DNA of 64,000 nt from Isoetes taiwanensis. Lineage: Eukaryota > Streptophyta > Lycopodiopsida > Isoetales > Isoetaceae. Of this stretch, positions 53,641-64,000 are shown piece by piece (position 1 is the first letter of the stretch; every line of letters begins with the position of its first letter). The translations under genes and the position numbers were made by a program. The notes beneath the pieces are model-generated. The model worked only from the letters and a program-made list of their open reading frames with translations, ran no database searches and was not told the origin of the DNA. The stretch lies in the NCBI GenBank assembly GCA_021234155.1, contig JAJEKV010000105.1, positions 1,335,884-1,399,883 on the forward strand, written 5' to 3'.

Positions 53641-54877
53641 GCATTGCAATGGCATATCAACGCTCACAAGTGAGTATGGCAAGAAGATTGAAGATATCTT
53701 GCCAACAGATTGCGACTTTAAAGAAGTATGGGCAAGCCTCTCTAAAGAGGCAAGAACAGACAAAGAAAGGGAGGCCTTCAAGAACTATAAAAAGGAAGGA
53801 AACCTCCTATACCATAAGAACAAGTTGTGTGTACCAGAATCTTCGGCAGTAAGAAAATTAATTCTCCATGATACACACAATAGCCCCATAGCTAGCCATG
53901 CAGGGTTCATGAAGACATATTTCAAGATTAGAAACAGTTACTTTTGGCCCGGCATGAAGAAGCAGATAGCAAGGTACATTCGCGGAGTGCCGATATGCCA
54001 AGAACAAAGGCGGAGCAACTCCAATCCCGTGAGCCTTAGAGTCGCTGCCGCCAAATGCTAAGTGGAAGTCATAAGCATGGACTTCATTACAGAGCTCCCA
54101 AGAACAAAGAAGAGGCAAGGACGCCCGATGGTGGTGGTGGATAAATTGTCGAAGATGGTAAACTTCGTGTCGCGCAAGGACAACATACGCGATTGATAAC
54201 GCCATCCCATTTACTAAGGAGATTTTAGACTCCACCCGCATGCCGAGGGAGATAATCTCTGATATGGACTCTAAATTCATGAGTGCATTTTGGCGTGACC
54301 TATTTACCACCATCCGCATCGGCTTTATGAGCACAAAGATATCATCCACAAACATATGGTCAGACGGAGCGAACCAACAGGATAATTGAAGATATGCTAA
54401 GGAACTACGTGTGGAATAAATAGTCTAAGTGGGAAGATTTCATCCGCTTAGTAGAATTCACCAAACAAGATGGCGTGAGAGTCATCGCAGATGTCTCCTT
54501 TCATGATCAATTATGGGTACCAGTGTCTTACCCCAGATACTTGGCACAATCCAGTGTCAAAAGTGGAAGTCTCCCAGCAGATGCTTTCGGATATGCAGCA
54601 GTTGGTGGAGGAGGTGAGAGCATACCTTCTAGCAGCGAGAAGTAGGCAGAAAAGCGTAGCCGATAAGCATAGAACGATAAGGGAATTTCAGGTGGGAGAC
54701 AATGTGTGGTTGAAGATCAAGGTGAAGCAGGCCAAGCTCCGCATCGGCAATTGCAAGAAGCTTGCTCCAAGATGGGCTGGACCTTTCAGGATAACCAAAA
54801 GAGTAGGTACCCTATCCTACAAGTTGGACCTGCCAGCACATCTCAAATCCATAGGATCTTCCATGTACGTCTCCTAA
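53641..54877 (+). pseudogene. Chromovirus integrase
   Basis: The zinc-binding part HDTHNSPIASHAGFMKTYFK and YFWPGMKKQIARYIRGVPIC keeps both His, but the first Cys of the C-P-I-C pair is Gly. The D-D-E core (54,060-54,450) is broken into several frames: VISMDFITELPRTKKRQGRP carries the first Asp. The C-terminal part is open at 54,491-54,877 (LAARSRQKSVADKHR, FQVGDNVWLKIK, LAPRWAGPFRITKRVGTLSY, the GPY/F module). Integrase inserts the DNA copy; this one is inactive. Confidence 0.8.
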
Positions 54878-55173
54878 AGAGGCACACTCCTAATCCAGAG
54901 GAACTATTGGAGACAACCGAGTTACTGGAAATGACGGACGACCAGCTTGAAATCGTCCCTGAGGTTCTTCTTGACAGGGCCTATAAGAAGACAAGAAGAT
55001 TCAAATTTCTCCAATACCTTGTGAAATGGATGCACTTATCTATGGAGGACGCTACGTGGGTACTACAATCAGATTTGGAGAAGCAGTTTCCCCAATTCAT
55101 GGAGCAATGCAAGGGTCGGCTCGTCACCGAAGTAGTCGACACCGACTCGATAGGTGAGTGGAAGGTAGATTAA
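54855..55173 (+). CDS. Chromodomain at the integrase C-terminus
   Basis: After a frame change near 54,850 the frame reads IHRIFHVRLLKRHTPN, then PEVLLDRAYKK, FLQYLVKWMHLSMEDATWVL and DLEKQFPQFMEQ. This is a chromodomain with the usual aromatic positions (Tyr of QYLVKW, the following Trp and the Trp of ATW) in the methyl-lysine cage. In chromoviruses it steers integration to methylated H3 chromatin. The open frame starts at 54,706, but residues before 54,855 are out of frame with integrase. It ends with an acidic segment (VVDTDSIGEWKVD). Confidence 0.85.
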
Positions 55174-55873
55174 AAAGTCTACTTCCGTCTCATGGAAGTA
55201 GATGACCTTGAGAGATAAGAGGTCATTCAGGCATGCATTGATAGGAAAGCACCTCTAGTCAACGCCTACCACGGGAAGGATGCCATCCTTCACGCCCAAA
55301 TACGGGGAGGACGCCACCCTTCATGCCAACGGCAACTAAAGGTGTAGGCATGAGTGTCATCCTAGGCATGATAGGGCGTTGTCTCCACGGCCACGATGAA
55401 AGAAGCATCCTCTTCCTACGCCGGGAGATTAGTCTTGCATCCATGTAAATTGTAATTAATGGGTGGTTCCCTAACAACCAACTTTACAATAATTTAATGA
55501 ATACTGACGTAGTGTTGAACCTGCAGGCCAATAGGAGAGTCTAGCGGCAGGAAGGTCACACTGCGAAGACTTGCAGCACATAATTTTTGTCATGATGTGT
55601 TGTAAGAAGACGTTGTGGAACCTTAATTAGAGAATTTTGGAACTATGTTTATAATAATGGTATAAGCCATAAAAATTTTGTGAATAATAGACAATAAAGC
55701 AAGAGGATGAAATAATCTCTTATCATAGTATAATATTAAACAAGGATGTGTTATGAATAATCAAAATATTACCTTGGGGTAATCATGTTGTAAAGTTATA
55801 TGTATTAAATGTAATTGCAGGATATGCAGGGTCAAGGTGGAGAGACGCGTGATGCTGAGGACATGATCAATTC
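55174..55873 (+). other. Chromovirus 3' untranslated region
   Basis: Non-coding DNA between the chromodomain stop and the polypurine tract, with no frame or repeat of note. Confidence 0.6.
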
Positions 55874-55886
55874 AAGGTGGGGAGAT
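55874..55886 (+). other. Polypurine tract
   Basis: aaggtggggagat immediately before the LTR, the usual primer for plus-strand synthesis. Confidence 0.75.
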
Positions 55887-57418
55887 TGTGACGTTCCAAT
55901 ATAATATACACCCCAAATACGTATATTATACTGCCACGTCACACGTACTTGTCATCATGACAAGTACTAGCGAGACGTAAAGGGTTGCACCTAGGGGGCA
56001 ACCTCGTAAGTTGTGCATGTTTAATAAATATATGCAACTATAAACCCCATGCCAAATGGCAAAACCCCATTTGGCCAATGTTAACCTAACCCTAAGGGTT
56101 TCTATTTAAGGGCTTCCCCCTTAAACCCTAAACCCTTCTTCCTTTTTCGCAATTAGGATTTCCCAGATCCATTTCGGCCAAGCCAGGACTCTAGTTCGCA
56201 TTGCCGTTGCTCAAAAGCCGCCTTGCACAACAGATCTTCCAAAGCAAAGCAGCCTTTCCTTCGGGATTAGAAGCATGGACGATTCCGAGGATCTAGAGCA
56301 AGTCGCACCGTAAATAGTCATTCTCATAGTAAAGCCGCTTTTTTAGCTTGGCAATGAGCCGATTTAGCATGTTAGTTCAGCCTTTTAGAGGCCTTATAGA
56401 TCCCGAGATCATAAGCCCCAACAAAAGAACCTAACTTTGGATGTGTAGGTAGGTAGATTAGATGTTATTCTACAATTCAGTTCTTTGATGATTATGGTGT
56501 TCATTCTATGCTCTCCGTATTGGGAAGGGGGTAGAGACCCTAAAAGCCTTTGTAGCAGTGATGTTCCTAGATAGCCTCATTAATACCCACCAATGCAGTA
56601 CATGCACAAGAGCCCGGCCTGGGTTGTGGGTGGAGGGGCTAGACCGGTGAAAAGGGGGACTTGTCCTGGCCACCGACCGATCCCTCCCGGTGTAGAAAGC
56701 CTACCGTGGATCTTAGTGGGCTAGGGCTTAATGGTTTGCCACCGAGTGTGGGCAAGGCATGAGCTCGACACCTCTGGGGTGATACGCCGCCTTCCACGAG
56801 GTTCAAGTCGAATAAGGGCAAAGGGCCCTCTAGCCACCGTGGATGGGCATGGATGCCCCCCGGAGGGGAGGTATCTCTCCCCCCCTTCATCGGACCGGGA
56901 GATGCAACCCGCCAGCAGCCCTCTTGGCTATGTACCCGCAGTGCCTGGTCCGTCCCAATACTAGTCAACCTACTCGCAAAGTGTGCACCTGGAGGGGCGA
57001 TGGAGTGGATTACCCAACAGCCATGTTCTTATGCCAGCCCAATCCATTGTCATGACTGGCCCCGGTGACCGACTGGAGGCCCAAGCCGCCGCTTGATCCC
57101 CTATGAGTCCGAGCCCGGGTAGGATCTCCCTATGTTGATGCTATTGATGTTGTTGTACATGTGATAAAGAGGATGCGCCACCCTTCGAGGTGAGCTTATT
57201 GATGTATTGATGATTATGTGCTCATGTTTATTCACGCCCGCAGCCTAGGACGGGCCCCGGCGAAGGAAGGCGGCAAATGACCCATCCACTCTTCCCTCAC
57301 CGGCCCCATTCATGGGATTGGTGTCGTGGATGGCCCCTCGCTAGTTTGGCTACGAGGGGATGAACTCCGCCTTCTGATAATGATGGGGAGCATCATAGAC
57401 GGGCGAGGGGACGCCATA
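55887..57418 (+). mobile_element. Chromovirus 3' LTR (1,532 bp)
   Basis: Begins TGTGACGTTCC; the end (acgccata, 57,411-57,418) corresponds to the ACGTCACA end of the inverted LTR. It contains the palindrome at 55,945, TATTTAAG at 56,103, a telo-box AAACCCTAA at 56,123 and clustered ACGT cores near the start (tgacgt, ccacgtcacacgtac). The two LTRs differ by many substitutions and small indels, so the insertions are not recent. Inner frames such as 56,639-56,968 (minus) are not genes. Confidence 0.9.
55945..55967. promoter_or_regulatory. LTR palindrome gtacttgtca/tgacaagtac
   Basis: A 10-bp arm palindrome with a 3-nt centre, preserved in the other LTR at 44,938-44,960 although surrounding bases have changed. 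It lies 60 bp from the LTR edge beside ACGT cores of the bZIP type, suggesting a protected regulatory site or an RNA stem. Confidence 0.55.
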
Positions 57419-58307
57419 TCGCGCCACACTTTGCACCATATTTCGTGAGCCCAAGGGCTCGCGGACCGCGCCATCGGACACTATAATTCCAATGCCAGTG
57501 TTAGTGCCTTTGTTGAGGTTCTTCTTCTTATGGAATGTCCCTTTGTACCTGCTCTTGCTCATCACACCTTTGAAATAATGGTTACATCAGGTTTTCTCAC
57601 TGATGATCCTAGCCATGGGTTTATCTACCCCTAATGACCTTCAACAAAGCAATCAACTGGTTACAGCTTATTATAAGCGTCCAAGACCTCACACCAATCA
57701 TGATGATGCCACCCGTCTCTACCAGAGATTGTGCTTGCTTTTCTCTTGGACAGAAATCCCGAGTGTTGTTTGGCACAGAGGGAGGGAGGAGGGGGTGGGA
57801 AGGGTTAGTCTTGTGCCCAATGACACATGACTATTCCTTCTATATAAGAATAGATCATGTGAGAAGAACTCTAAGTCATCAGGTCCCAAGACCACGTTGA
57901 AAAAGAGGGCAGGGAATCCATGACGTGAGGACATTACGGCCTTGGAGCATGAGTCCTCCACGACAAGAATCACAACCCTCATGATTTGTTAGTCGTTGGT
58001 TAAGGAGATTCCTCAGGCATCAGTAGAGATCTCGGGAGTAGATAGCCGCTATCTCTCAACGACATCTTTGCCATTATGGACCCAAGGCCATTGCACTATA
58101 TATATCAGAAACTTGGACTTAGAAGTTAGACAAGACAACATTTTATTTCTAGTCTCTGCATTCAAGCGATACCTTTTGTATCCCATTTTCATTCTCCTAA
58201 GGGATTCTCATTTTTGTGATGACCATACAGGTATTCATATCATACGAGCATTATACTCGTATGTACAAGTTGTCACACAGATGCAAAAAAATGATCACAC
58301 AAAGCAA
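57419..58307. other. Intergenic DNA
   Basis: Frames up to 156 codons (57,996-58,466, plus) have no domain. A tatatata run lies at 58,099. Nothing is recognised. Confidence 0.4.
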
Positions 58308-58358
58308 GATTTGAACTTGCAACTAGTTGTGAGTCATTCACCTTTGCCAAATGCACTA
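58308..58358 (-). repeat. tRNA-derived SINE-like element
   Basis: On the minus strand TAGTGCATTTGG fits the A-box consensus, and 30 nt later GTTCAAATC fits the B box, the spacing of a true tRNA head. A T run (attttttt region near 58,290) follows downstream on the same strand, as at a polymerase III stop. The full tRNA fold is not present. Confidence 0.4.
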
Positions 58359-59169
58359 CCAATACTTGTTGAAGACATTTACTCACATCTTCTTCGTATG
58401 CAGGGCTGTATTCAGATGGTTCTAGAATATTCTAGAATCTACATGTATGTGCGACACTTGGCATAATCTCATCGATTGGAATGGCGAGATCCTGTCCGTT
58501 GGCTTAAATATTAATATAGAGGCACCTCCTTCTTATCCCCCAGTACAATGCCAATCTTGAGCCTTCTGAGCATCTCTCTCGTATTCTTGCTTGTCCTCGG
58601 GCCATTGTGTTCTGATTTCTTCATCATATATCAGATTCTTTGCCGATCGTGACATATTTCTTCCGTATTTCTTGTGTTTGCGACGTATGAGTGGCTTATA
58701 TGTCTAATAGAACAAATTGTAAGGGAAATCCTCAAAAGTTTAAAGTAGATTTGCTTCTCTTTAAGAAAAAATCACGTTGATCAATCCTAGGAAGGGGGGC
58801 CACCTTTTTTATTCAAGTTGAATGGAGAATATTCAACTTGAAGGGTAAAAAAGAGACCTTTTTGTTGAAGTCAGATTGAGATAATCTGCTTGAATGATCA
58901 AAAAGGGATCTTTCTTGTTCAAGTGAGGGGAATATACCCGGAGGATCAGAAATAATTACTTCTCAAAGGTGATCTGGAACGATCAGACTTGAGAAGGAAA
59001 GGACTAATGCACCTTTCAAAAGGCGATCAATAACAAATTTTGAAAAGAGAAGTTTGTTGGTTTTTCTTTTCATGTTAATAGCAATCGAGGACAATTGATC
59101 GTGAGAAGGGAAGGATTGATAGAGCACTATCCTAAAATTTTCTTTGCTCATATTTAGTGATTTCATCTC
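58359..59169. other. Intergenic DNA
   Basis: No coding signal. 58,780-58,930 has a local series of atc-rich, purine-biased phrases (agggatctttcttgtt, aagggtaaaaaagagacc) without clear structure. Confidence 0.4.
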
Positions 59170-59194
59170 TATAAAGGAGGTTTCAACCTTGTTA

Positions 59195-59805
59195 TAGCAA
59201 GTCCAGCAGCTTGTTCAAGTATATCAGCAGTTGCAGTTGGATAATAAAGAGCTTAAAGAACGGGTTGCATCTTATGAGTCGCTCTAGCTTTGGGAGAAGG
59301 CCATCAAAGCCTAAGATTAGTTTGTCGGAGAAATTTGATGGTACTAGATCCAAGCTCGTGGTTTCTTGAATTAGATTCGCTTTGTTAGTTGGCTCCACCA
59401 TCACGTATATCCCACATGATCGTGAACAGTGTCGCTAGTTGGCTCCTTTACTTTCTCGGGCCAGCCTTTGAGTTGATTTGCCCCTTGTTGCAGAGGGAGA
59501 CCCCGAAGTTGCATAATTTTGTTGCTGCTCATCGCTAAACTTGAGGCATATTTTGAGTCACCATTCGAAAGGGCACATTAGTTACCAAGCTTGACAAATT
59601 AAGGCGAGTTCTCATCCAAAATTCCGCCATTTCTTTGAGTTTTGGCAGATTGTCATGGATACTACCGATGATGTAGGCCTTCGAGATTGTTTTCAAAGAG
59701 GGCCCCGCGAGGATGTGAAGGATATGTTGCTGACCATGGAAGACCCTAGAACTCTGGATGAAGCTATCAGGTTTGCAGTTCATTGTGATAACCATCTTTT
59801 TTAGT
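59195..59805 (+). pseudogene. Second element gag remnant
   Basis: A short coiled coil (LQQLVQVYQQLQLDNKELKE) precedes KPKISLSEKFDGTRSKL. Later pieces are IPHDREQCR, EFWQIVMDTTDDVGLRDCFQ and RGPREDVKDMLLTMEDPRTL in alternating frames, followed by LDEAIRFAVHCDNHLF. The pattern fits a Ty3/gypsy capsid. A possible degraded zinc knuckle (NLCWWWCWSYHREC) is near 59,975. Confidence 0.65.
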
Positions 59806-60164
59806 GTAGACAAGAAAAATGAAATCAGTCTATTTCCCTAATTCCATAAGCTCCAATAGTGACAACAGCTTTTGCACTGCACAAGCCCCCAAAATCAGAT
59901 GGCCTGGTATCTATGCAGATTGACCGTGTAGTTTAAGGGCCCTTATCTGCGGTCGAGAAGCAACATCGGCGGGAGGCTAATCTCTGCTGGTGGTGGTGCT
60001 GGTCATATCACCGTGAATGTCCCGCTGGTGCCCAAATTAGTCAAAAAACTCTAGGGGCCAATTCGAGTGCTCTCGACAACTGGCCACCATCCCTCAAATC
60101 CCCCCCACATGTAATGAAGGGTTTATTCCCTCTGACAAGGCCAGTAAGGAGTTTTTCATCACTA

Positions 60165-60560
60165 TATTATTAAAGTCAGAGGTCAGGACGTTGGAAGCAT
60201 TGGCGCAATTTGATAATGGTGCAAATGCTTGCTTCATAGATATTGTCTTTGCCTCTAAGCACGCCATCCCTAGAAGCAGGGTTAAGCACTCCAGCTCGAT
60301 CGATGTGATTGATGAACATGAGATCTTCTCGAGCATAGTCACGTAACGTACCGCATCTCGCCGAAGTTCTATTTATGGAGCATCTTGTAGCGTTTCTTTC
60401 AATCTCATCGCTCCGCATGCACCAGTAGTTTTGGATCTTTCTTGCCTCGAGTTGCATAACCCACATACTGATTGGTGCTCTAGATCATTTCGATTTGTTG
60501 GCTCTTGCATCGACTCCAAAGATGTAAAATATTGTGAGCTCCCCGATTCTCGCTTTTATT
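60165..60560 (+). pseudogene. Second element protease
   Basis: One open stretch reads ALAQFDNGANACFIDIVFAS (the D-S/T-G-A site degraded to DNGA), KHAIPRSRVKHSSSIDVID and, after a stop at about 60,344, VSFNLIAPHAPVVLDLSCLE and LHNPHTDW, the conserved L-G-x-x-W-L-x-x-x-N-P motif. The replacement at the catalytic triad would abolish activity. Confidence 0.7.
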
Positions 60561-60929
60561 CATGCTCTAGTTCCCGCTTTTGTTTCGTGGTCCCAATCTA
60601 ATTCATGGCACCGCCTCGCCTCATGTTCTAGACAATGTTCCAGCCTCCCGCCCTACTCGGGCTCTTGTTCCTCGCCTTTTTCCCCGCTTCCTCTTCCAGC
60701 CCAGGCCCAGCTTGATCCCGCCCCTATCCGCACTCCATGTTTCGACGGCCTTCTTCATGTCGGGCTTTGTATCTCAAGATCTCTTCACAAGTTTATCAAA
60801 TTTGATGACAAGATCCAAGCTTAGTATTTGTGATCCAAGCTCAATATTTCAATCCAAGTTCATCCCTCGACTAGCTTGGCTCCAATAAAGTCTTCTCCAA
60901 TGCTCCCAGATCTATGTGGCAATTTTTTT

Positions 60930-61480
60930 GATGTTTTTGACAAAGTCAAGGCCAAAGAAGCTCTCGTGAGCACCATCCATATGGATTGTCCTATTGATTT
61001 GTAGCCTGAGACGATGATGCCATATGAACCTATATATGGTCTCTTCCCCGCAAAGTTGAAGGTTTCACGAGAGTATATTGAAAAAAATCTAGCTACGGGC
61101 TTCATTCGACATTCTCAGTCCCCTGCTAGAGCACCCATATTCTTTGTCAAAAAGGACAATCCTCTGCGCCAAATAGTTGATTATCATGGCCTCAAAATCA
61201 TTATCCGCTTCTGCTAATTCCAGAGTTTTTGGAGCGGCTCCAAGATGTGTGCTATTTTACGAAGATTGATCTTCGAGGTGCTTACAATCTCAGTTGGATC
61301 CGAGAGAGTGATGAGTGAAATACACCACTTCCTACTCGGTATGACTATTTTGAATACATAGTTATGTCTTTTGGGCTTATTAATGTTCTAACAGTATTCG
61401 AGCATATGACCAATGATGTATTTGGATGATATTCTTATTTATTCTAAGACTCTCAAAGAACATGAGAGACATAGTCGATG
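60930..61480 (+). pseudogene. Second element reverse transcriptase
   Basis: 61,014-61,217 is open with MPYEPIYGLFPAKLKVSREY, then [20 protein letters not shown]. Shifted frames give [33 protein letters not shown], then NDV directly joined to YLDDILIYSKTLKEHE (YLDD at 61,419-61,430). About twelve residues normally lying between those two motifs are deleted, so the palm could not fold normally. Confidence 0.75.
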
Positions 61481-61845
61481 ATCCTTCGTCAAGCTTCAGG
61501 AGCATGGGTTATATGCCAAACTTGAGAAGTGTCGGCTCAAACAAGATAATCGTGGAGTCCCTTGGCTATCGTGATCACTCTATATAGAGTCTCTATGGAT
61601 CCCGAAAAGGTCAAGACTATTCTCGAGTGATCAACACCTTCATCCATTCGAGATGTTCAGTTTTTTTTGGGTTTGCCAAGTTATATTGATGTTTTATTCA
61701 GATTATTCAAGATTGCCCTTCCTTTCACATGCCTCACAGCTAAGAATGTGCCTTTTGAATAGAGTGTGGCAAAAAAAACCGCCCATTATTACTCAAGTAT
61801 GCTTTTACCATGGCACCAGCTTGCCCATGCGCCTTTCTTCTTCAT

Positions 61846-62300
61846 ATGTTGTCGGCAGATGCTTCTAATTTTGCTCTTGATGGTATCTTGTCACAGGAGA
61901 GGGTATAACTATGAATTGCATCCGATTGCTTATCACGCGCGGAAGTTCCAGGCTGCCAAAATCAACTATCCAATTTATGATAAGGAGTTGTTGGCGATAG
62001 CTGATTCTTTTGAGGAGTGGAGACGCCTCGAAGGATCTTCTCGTAAGGTCACAGCCTATACGATCATCGAAATCTGAAAATTTTCACCGCCGAAAGTGCT
62101 CAACTGCCGCCAAGTCCAAAGGGCATACTCAAGTATTATCTCGCATTGATTTTGTGATCAAATACCATCCTGGACCTCTCCAAGGAAAGCCTGATGCCTT
62201 GTGTCGACGCTCCTATCTTGAGCCTAAGCCAGGTGATCTTGCATTTGATCCGCAATCACAGGATATTCTAAGGCATGATCTAAAGCTTTCTATTTTTATG
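61846..62300 (+). pseudogene. Second element RNase H
   Basis: LSADASNFALDGILSQERGY has the first catalytic Asp. YNYELHPIAYHARKFQAAKI and YPIYDKELLAIADSFEEWR follow in the same frame (open to 62,077), with the catalytic Glu. The next frame (62,010-62,303) has LSRIDFVIKYHPGPLQGKPD, ALCRRSYLEPKPGDLAF, the end of the domain. Confidence 0.75.
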
Positions 62301-62310
62301 TAAAAAGTCC

Positions 62311-64000
62311 ACCTAGAATCTGAGTTTGGTTTAACAAGTTCAATCTTTTAATTTGAGTTTAATAACAATATTAATGTCAACCCTATTGGTAATCATGCTT
62401 TATATTTTCACATGCTAATGTGATTTATCGCCTTTTATATAATGCGCTTCATTTTTCCCCCAATATTTTGTTTGCTACATTTTCTATGAACTTGGCGCCC
62501 GATTGACAAGTGTTATGTTTCACTTTTCATTTGACTTTATTTTTAATTGCACTTCATTGCCCTTTTTTGCTCAAGGGTAAGCAATCCCGACTTTCATGAT
62601 CCTTGTTCTCGCCATAGCCGTGACTTCGATCAGATTGTATCGCTTCTTCCTGGCCGATGTTGTTTATCGGATAAATCCCCGCCAGAGGAAGAGGCTAAAG
62701 GGATCCTCGCTTCTATGGATCCCCTGCTTTGATCTGTGTGATGCATCGACAAACAGAGGTAAGCACAGAGGATAAAGCCCTCTTTACCTTTCAAAGGTTT
62801 CTAGACACCTTGGGCCTTATCTGCCATGCATGTTTCTTGCAGTGGAGAAGTTGCCTTGCCCAATATTTAAAGCCAAAAATAACAATTTGGTGCCATATCC
62901 ATCCAATCTCACTTTGAACACTAAAGGGCAGCGACCGAAGCGAATATCTATATGAGTTCTATGTTTATCTGGTGCCACTGCCAGATTCTATTTTGCTTCT
63001 GCTCCAAGGTCAGATTATATGGTTCAACATATATTAGGTCTATTTCTCCGCTCTATTCACACAGATGCATCTAATGATGCCTTCGCCTCTATTCACGTAT
63101 AACTGGGAACACACAAATTTCCGCCTATCCATTCACAGAGAAGCAAAGAAGCATTAAATTTTTCTCCAGCTATGGAGTCTCCCCGCTAAATGGCAAGAGA
63201 AGGCAAAGATGTTACCATGAAAAGTTTGAGTTTTGGCATGGCCATGGATATGTTTGTTGGTCTCCGCATGCCGATTCCATTCCACAAAGCCAAGGCTTAA
63301 GAGCAAATTGGCAACTTGAAATGTTCAGAGGTTTGATTCAATGCTTATTGAATCTAACAAGGTGATAGAGATGGAAGGACATGGCTTAAAGGTTAGAAAC
63401 TCTTCTTTTTATAATGCTGCTATTGATTCTTCAGTAATGATATTTTAGCTATGCTTCATTCTCGATGTTTTAATCAAGTTCTTGAACTATTCTCGCTTGC
63501 CTTATCTAAGTTTTTAAATAAGTTCCCAAGTTTATGGAACTAGTCATTGGATTCATTTGGCTTACAAATATTCTGTTAAGATGTGACTGACCATATATTG
63601 AAGCCCATTAAGATGCCTTTACCTAAAAAAGTTGTCATACTGTGGTTTTATTGGAATGTTTGGTTTATTGGAATGTGACATGAGCAGATATTGAATCGTT
63701 GTTATTCCTTTGTCGATACTTACAGCATCAACAATTCTGCGGTTAGCATTCCAGTCAGTTGTTGTTGTGTAGGATTTCATCCATTCTCTTTTTTTTTTCA
63801 TTCTCTTTGGTTGATTTATATCCCCTCTCGCCCTCTCGAAGAATCTATGGTGGGTTTTGTTTTGTTTGATGTTTCTGTGAGTTAATTGCTCTAAAACTTG
63901 CATCGGGTCCTTAGAAATTGTAATATTGGTGTAGTAATCAATCTATGAAAATCTCTGTTTGATATTCGCTAGTTTAGATATGAAGCGAGGCCTCTTTATC
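62311..64000. other. Intergenic DNA to the window end
   Basis: No integrase or LTR of the second element and no gene is visible. Short frames at 62,547-62,917 and 63,619-63,903 lack domains. The region is AT-rich with several T runs. Confidence 0.4.

Larger units (their letters stand above)
47901..57418 (+). mobile_element. Ty3/gypsy chromovirus (5'-truncated, decayed)
   Basis: Plus-strand order: leader hairpins, internal TATA, unrecognised first frame, gag, protease, RT, RNase H, integrase, chromodomain, non-coding tail, polypurine tract, 3' LTR. RT, then RNase H, then integrase, ending in a chromodomain, defines a Ty3/gypsy chromovirus. The 5' LTR and primer site are missing: the leader begins abruptly near 47,880. 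The LTR family is shared with the inverted element at 41.5-45 kb. Each protein has one or more frameshifts, so the copy is dead. Confidence 0.9.
59170..62310 (+). mobile_element. Second Ty3/gypsy element, different lineage, heavily decayed
   Basis: Plus-strand order gag, protease, RT, RNase H. RT text (KLKVSREYIEKNLATGFIRH, SQSPARAPIFFVKKDN) and gag text (FDGTRSKL, DREQC) resemble the Tf1/sushi-like branch rather than the chromovirus at 48-55 kb. Integrase and LTRs are not visible. Every domain is frameshifted. Confidence 0.75.

Noticed and set aside
56639-57068. Frames of 70-109 codons inside the 3' LTR, and their counterparts at 43,732-44,324
   Set aside because: Both LTR copies have different stops; no conservation of a protein was seen.

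Overview
The window looks like transposon-dense nuclear DNA of a land plant. I infer a plant because it contains plant-type retroelements (a Ty3/gypsy chromovirus primed by initiator Met-tRNA, L1-like LINEs with zf-RVT or CCHC tails, a CACTA terminus), telo-boxes beside TATA boxes, and a short secreted precursor ending in a CLE-like peptide. The very low gene density and the age of the elements would suit a large fern, lycophyte or gymnosperm genome, but no single marker fixes the clade. I see no rRNA, no canonical tRNA and no CRISPR array.

Layout. 1-8.8 kb: a 2.25-kb inverted repeat (1,095-3,347), a CACTA-like terminus with subterminal repeats (ending 6,476), an A-rich tandem array (6.6-7.3 kb), a tandem tRNA-derived SINE-like repeat (7.55-7.86 kb), a (TTG)n tract and a zf-RVT LINE remnant. 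9-27 kb: a head-to-tail LINE cluster of one family (copies A, B, C, D). Every 5' junction abuts a (CT)n or (GA)n tract and three copies end in (CT)n. A 260-bp repeat lies at each end of the cluster. 27-36 kb: gene-poor DNA with LINE tails, simple repeats and local duplications. 36,956-37,264 (minus): a 102-residue CLE-like precursor, the best candidate for an ordinary host gene.

41.5-45 kb (minus): the 5' end of an LTR retrotransposon, comprising a 1,531-bp LTR, a TGGTATCAGAGC primer site and a leader with hairpin repeats and its own TATA box. Behind this leader lies a broken reading frame that starts exactly like histone H3 (MARTKQTAR), continues through a very long charged tail and ends in a recognisable H3 histone fold. 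47.9-57.4 kb (plus): a decayed Ty3/gypsy chromovirus of the same LTR family, with the same kind of leader but a different, unrecognised first frame, then gag, protease, RT/RNase H, integrase, chromodomain, polypurine tract and 3' LTR. 59.2-62.3 kb (plus): a second, more degraded Ty3/gypsy element of another lineage.

The most unusual biology is the LTR family with an internal-promoter cassette next to the primer site, carrying an H3-like protein in one copy and another protein in the other. Next come the CLE-like peptide with Thr in place of the usual Gly at position 6 and the LINE family that appears to insert in CT microsatellites. Nearly all element frames are broken, so most describe past rather than present activity.
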